Below, piece after piece: positions 62,821 to 64,000 of a DNA stretch of 64,000 nucleotides. Numbering within the stretch: the stretch's first letter is position 1; the number at the start of each line of letters is the position of its first letter. The position numbers and the translations under genes were made by a program. A model generated the notes under the pieces. It made no database searches and was not told the DNA's origin. It saw only the letters and a program-made list of their open reading frames with translations. The stretch spans positions 1 to 64,000 of the forward strand of contig JBBSLP010000029.1 of assembly GCA_038255145.1 (NCBI GenBank). Reading direction: 5' to 3'. The stretch comes from WHTX01 sp038255145 (GTDB taxonomy: Bacteria > Actinomycetota > Acidimicrobiia > Acidimicrobiales > CAIXPF01).

Positions 62821-64000
62821 TCACCGGGAATCGGGTCGGGTCCCGTCCCGGGCCACCAACCAGGCCAGGGCGGCATCGGGGCGCAGGGGGCGGCTCCACA
62901 GGAAGCCCTGCCCGAACGTGCAGCCCAGCTCGAGCAGGGGGGCCAGCTGGTCGGGGCGCTCGATGCCCTCGGCCACGATGTGCAGCCCCAGGGAGTGGGC
63001 CAGGGAGGTGATGGCCCCCACGATGGAGGTGTCGTCGCCACCCCCGCCCAGGCCCACGACGAATGACCGGTCGATCTTGAGGATGTCGATGGGCAGGCGC
63101 CGGAGGTAGCTGAGCGACGACGACCCCGTGCCGAAGTCGTCGATGCTGATGCGCACGCCCAGGGCCCTCAGGGCTTCGATGGTGGACACGGCGTCCTCCA
63201 CCCGGTCCATGAGGACGCTCTCGGTGATCTCCAGGTGGATCAGCTCGGGGGGCAGGTCGGCGTCGACGATGACCCGGGCCACCCGGTCGACCAGGTGGGG
63301 TTGGCCCAGCTGGGCGGCGGACAGGTTGACGGCCAGCCACACGTCGGACCGGAACCGGGGATCCGAACGCCACCGGGCCAGCTGGGCGAGGGCGTGGTCC
63401 AGCACCCAGTCGCCGATGGGCAGGATCATGCCGCTGCTCTCGGCGATGGGGATGAACTCCTCGGGGGAGACGGGCCCCAGGGTGGGGTGGTCCCAGCGCA
63501 GCAGGGACTCGAAGCCGGCCGCGGTGCCGGTCGACAGGTCGAGGATGGGTTGGAACTCGAGGTGCAGCTCGTCCCGGGCCACGGCCTGGCGCAGCCCGGC
63601 CTCCAGGGTGAGGCGTCGTTGGGCCCGGGCCCGGGCCCGGGCATCGAAGACGATGATGCGGGCCCGGCCGTCGTCCTTGGCCTGGTACATGGCCGCGTCC
63701 GCGTCCCGCAGCAGGACTTCGGAGGTGTCGGAGGGGTCCGACAGGGTGACGCCGATGCTGGCCGACAGCTGGAACTGGCGGTCGCCCACGGTCACGGGTG
63801 GGCCGAGCACGCGCTCGGCCTCGGTTGCCAGCTCCTCGGCCTCGTCCAGGCTGTCGACGTCGGCCCGCACGAGCACGAACTCGTCCCCGCTGACCCGTAC
63901 GACGATGTCGGTCTCGCGCAGCCCGGTGGTGAGCCTGTGGGCCACGGCGCACAGCACCTGGTCGCCGGCGGCATGGCCAAGGGTGTCGTTGACCACCTTG
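62821..64000 (-). CDS. GGDEF-EAL protein, 5' end beyond the window
   Basis: The frame runs in from the right edge; 391 residues are visible. The GGDEF domain starts at its VNDTLGH motif. Its site is RVSGDEF, and the ending DADAAMYQAKDDGRARIIVFD is complete. The EAL domain has FESLLRWDHPT (E-S-L instead of E-A-L), NLSAAQLG, LEITES, DDFGTGSSSLSYL, KIDRSF, AEGIE and GFLWSRP. It is intact where its paralog at 45919-49308 is deleted, and the two share long identical-looking stretches. It probably has sensory domains upstream outside the window. The ogt gene follows 55 bases later. Confidence 0.93.
   Translation of the reverse strand, partial: KVVNDTLGHAAGDQVLCAVAHRLTTGLRETDIVVRVSGDEFVLVRADVDSLDEAEELATEAERVLGPPVTVGDRQFQLSASIGVTLSDPSDTSEVLLRDADAAMYQAKDDGRARIIVFDARARARAQRRLTLEAGLRQAVARDELHLEFQPILDLSTGTAAGFESLLRWDHPTLGPVSPEEFIPIAESSGMILPIGDWVLDHALAQLARWRSDPRFRSDVWLAVNLSAAQLGQPHLVDRVARVIVDADLPPELIHLEITESVLMDRVEDAVSTIEALRALGVRISIDDFGTGSSSLSYLRRLPIDILKIDRSFVVGLGGGGDDTSIVGAITSLAHSLGLHIVAEGIERPDQLAPLLELGCTFGQGFLWSRPLRPDAALAWLVARDGTRPDSR

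Overview
The window is about 70% GC with dense, mostly short-spaced genes, many GTG starts and many 4-base stop/start overlaps. Its gene content (F420-type LLM oxidoreductases, class III CoA transferases, DrrAB-type ABC exporter, NarL-type two-component systems, VapBC, PEP carboxylase, GAF-ANTAR proteins) fits a high-GC actinobacterium. An Acidimicrobiia/Iamia-like host is my best guess, inferred from protein flavour only. I see no rRNA, tRNA, CRISPR array or intact insertion sequence.

Layout. 0-6.1 kb: a DUF2254 membrane protein and a GH15 glucoamylase-like enzyme sit among decayed genes (Vms1/baeRF-like fragment, IS630 transposase remnant, RelE-type toxin-antitoxin remnant, tyrosine recombinase with both catalytic Arg regions damaged, shattered DUF4389 gene). 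6.1-10.5 kb: an MMPL transporter diverges from a coupled histidine kinase/response regulator pair. 10.5-16.1 kb: two-domain CoA transferase, MsrA, Baeyer-Villiger-type monooxygenase. 16.2-17.6 kb: two abutting repeat-protein fragments on opposite strands. 17.6-21 kb: AraC regulator, VOC protein and a short UvrA-like ATPase read leftwards as one likely resistance operon. 21-28 kb: VapBC, an MTHFR-like protein, methyltransferases, several fragments, a phase-variation-like F420 oxidoreductase and a MaoC protein. 28-33.6 kb: MarR regulator diverging from a DrrAB exporter, then a lipoprotein, a methyltransferase, small proteins and a TetR gene. 34-45.8 kb: PEP carboxylase followed by oxidative/catabolic enzymes (Ldh-type dehydrogenase, NtaA-type monooxygenase, substrate-binding protein, 2-hydroxyacid dehydrogenase, isopropylmalate-dehydrogenase-like enzyme, amidohydrolase, P450, CMD/AhpD-like protein).

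45.9-53 kb is the most distinctive part: a multi-PAS GGDEF/EAL protein, a GAF-GGDEF-EAL protein, a STAS protein and two GAF-ANTAR proteins on one strand, the last four nearly all translationally coupled. It joins c-di-GMP turnover, partner switching and RNA antitermination modules. A close paralog of the first protein enters from the right edge at 62.8-64 kb, so the window is rich in c-di-GMP signalling. 53-64 kb also holds a CoA transferase, a TetR fragment, a second kinase/regulator pair with a palindrome upstream, an AraC regulator diverging from an NmrA/DUF1772 pair, and a leftward ogt - 2OG oxygenase - truncated haemoglobin cluster.

Two themes run through the window. First, many genes carry internal deletions or frameshifts relative to their families. 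Second, short tandem duplications (8-18 bp) occur at gene starts, inside genes and in spacers.
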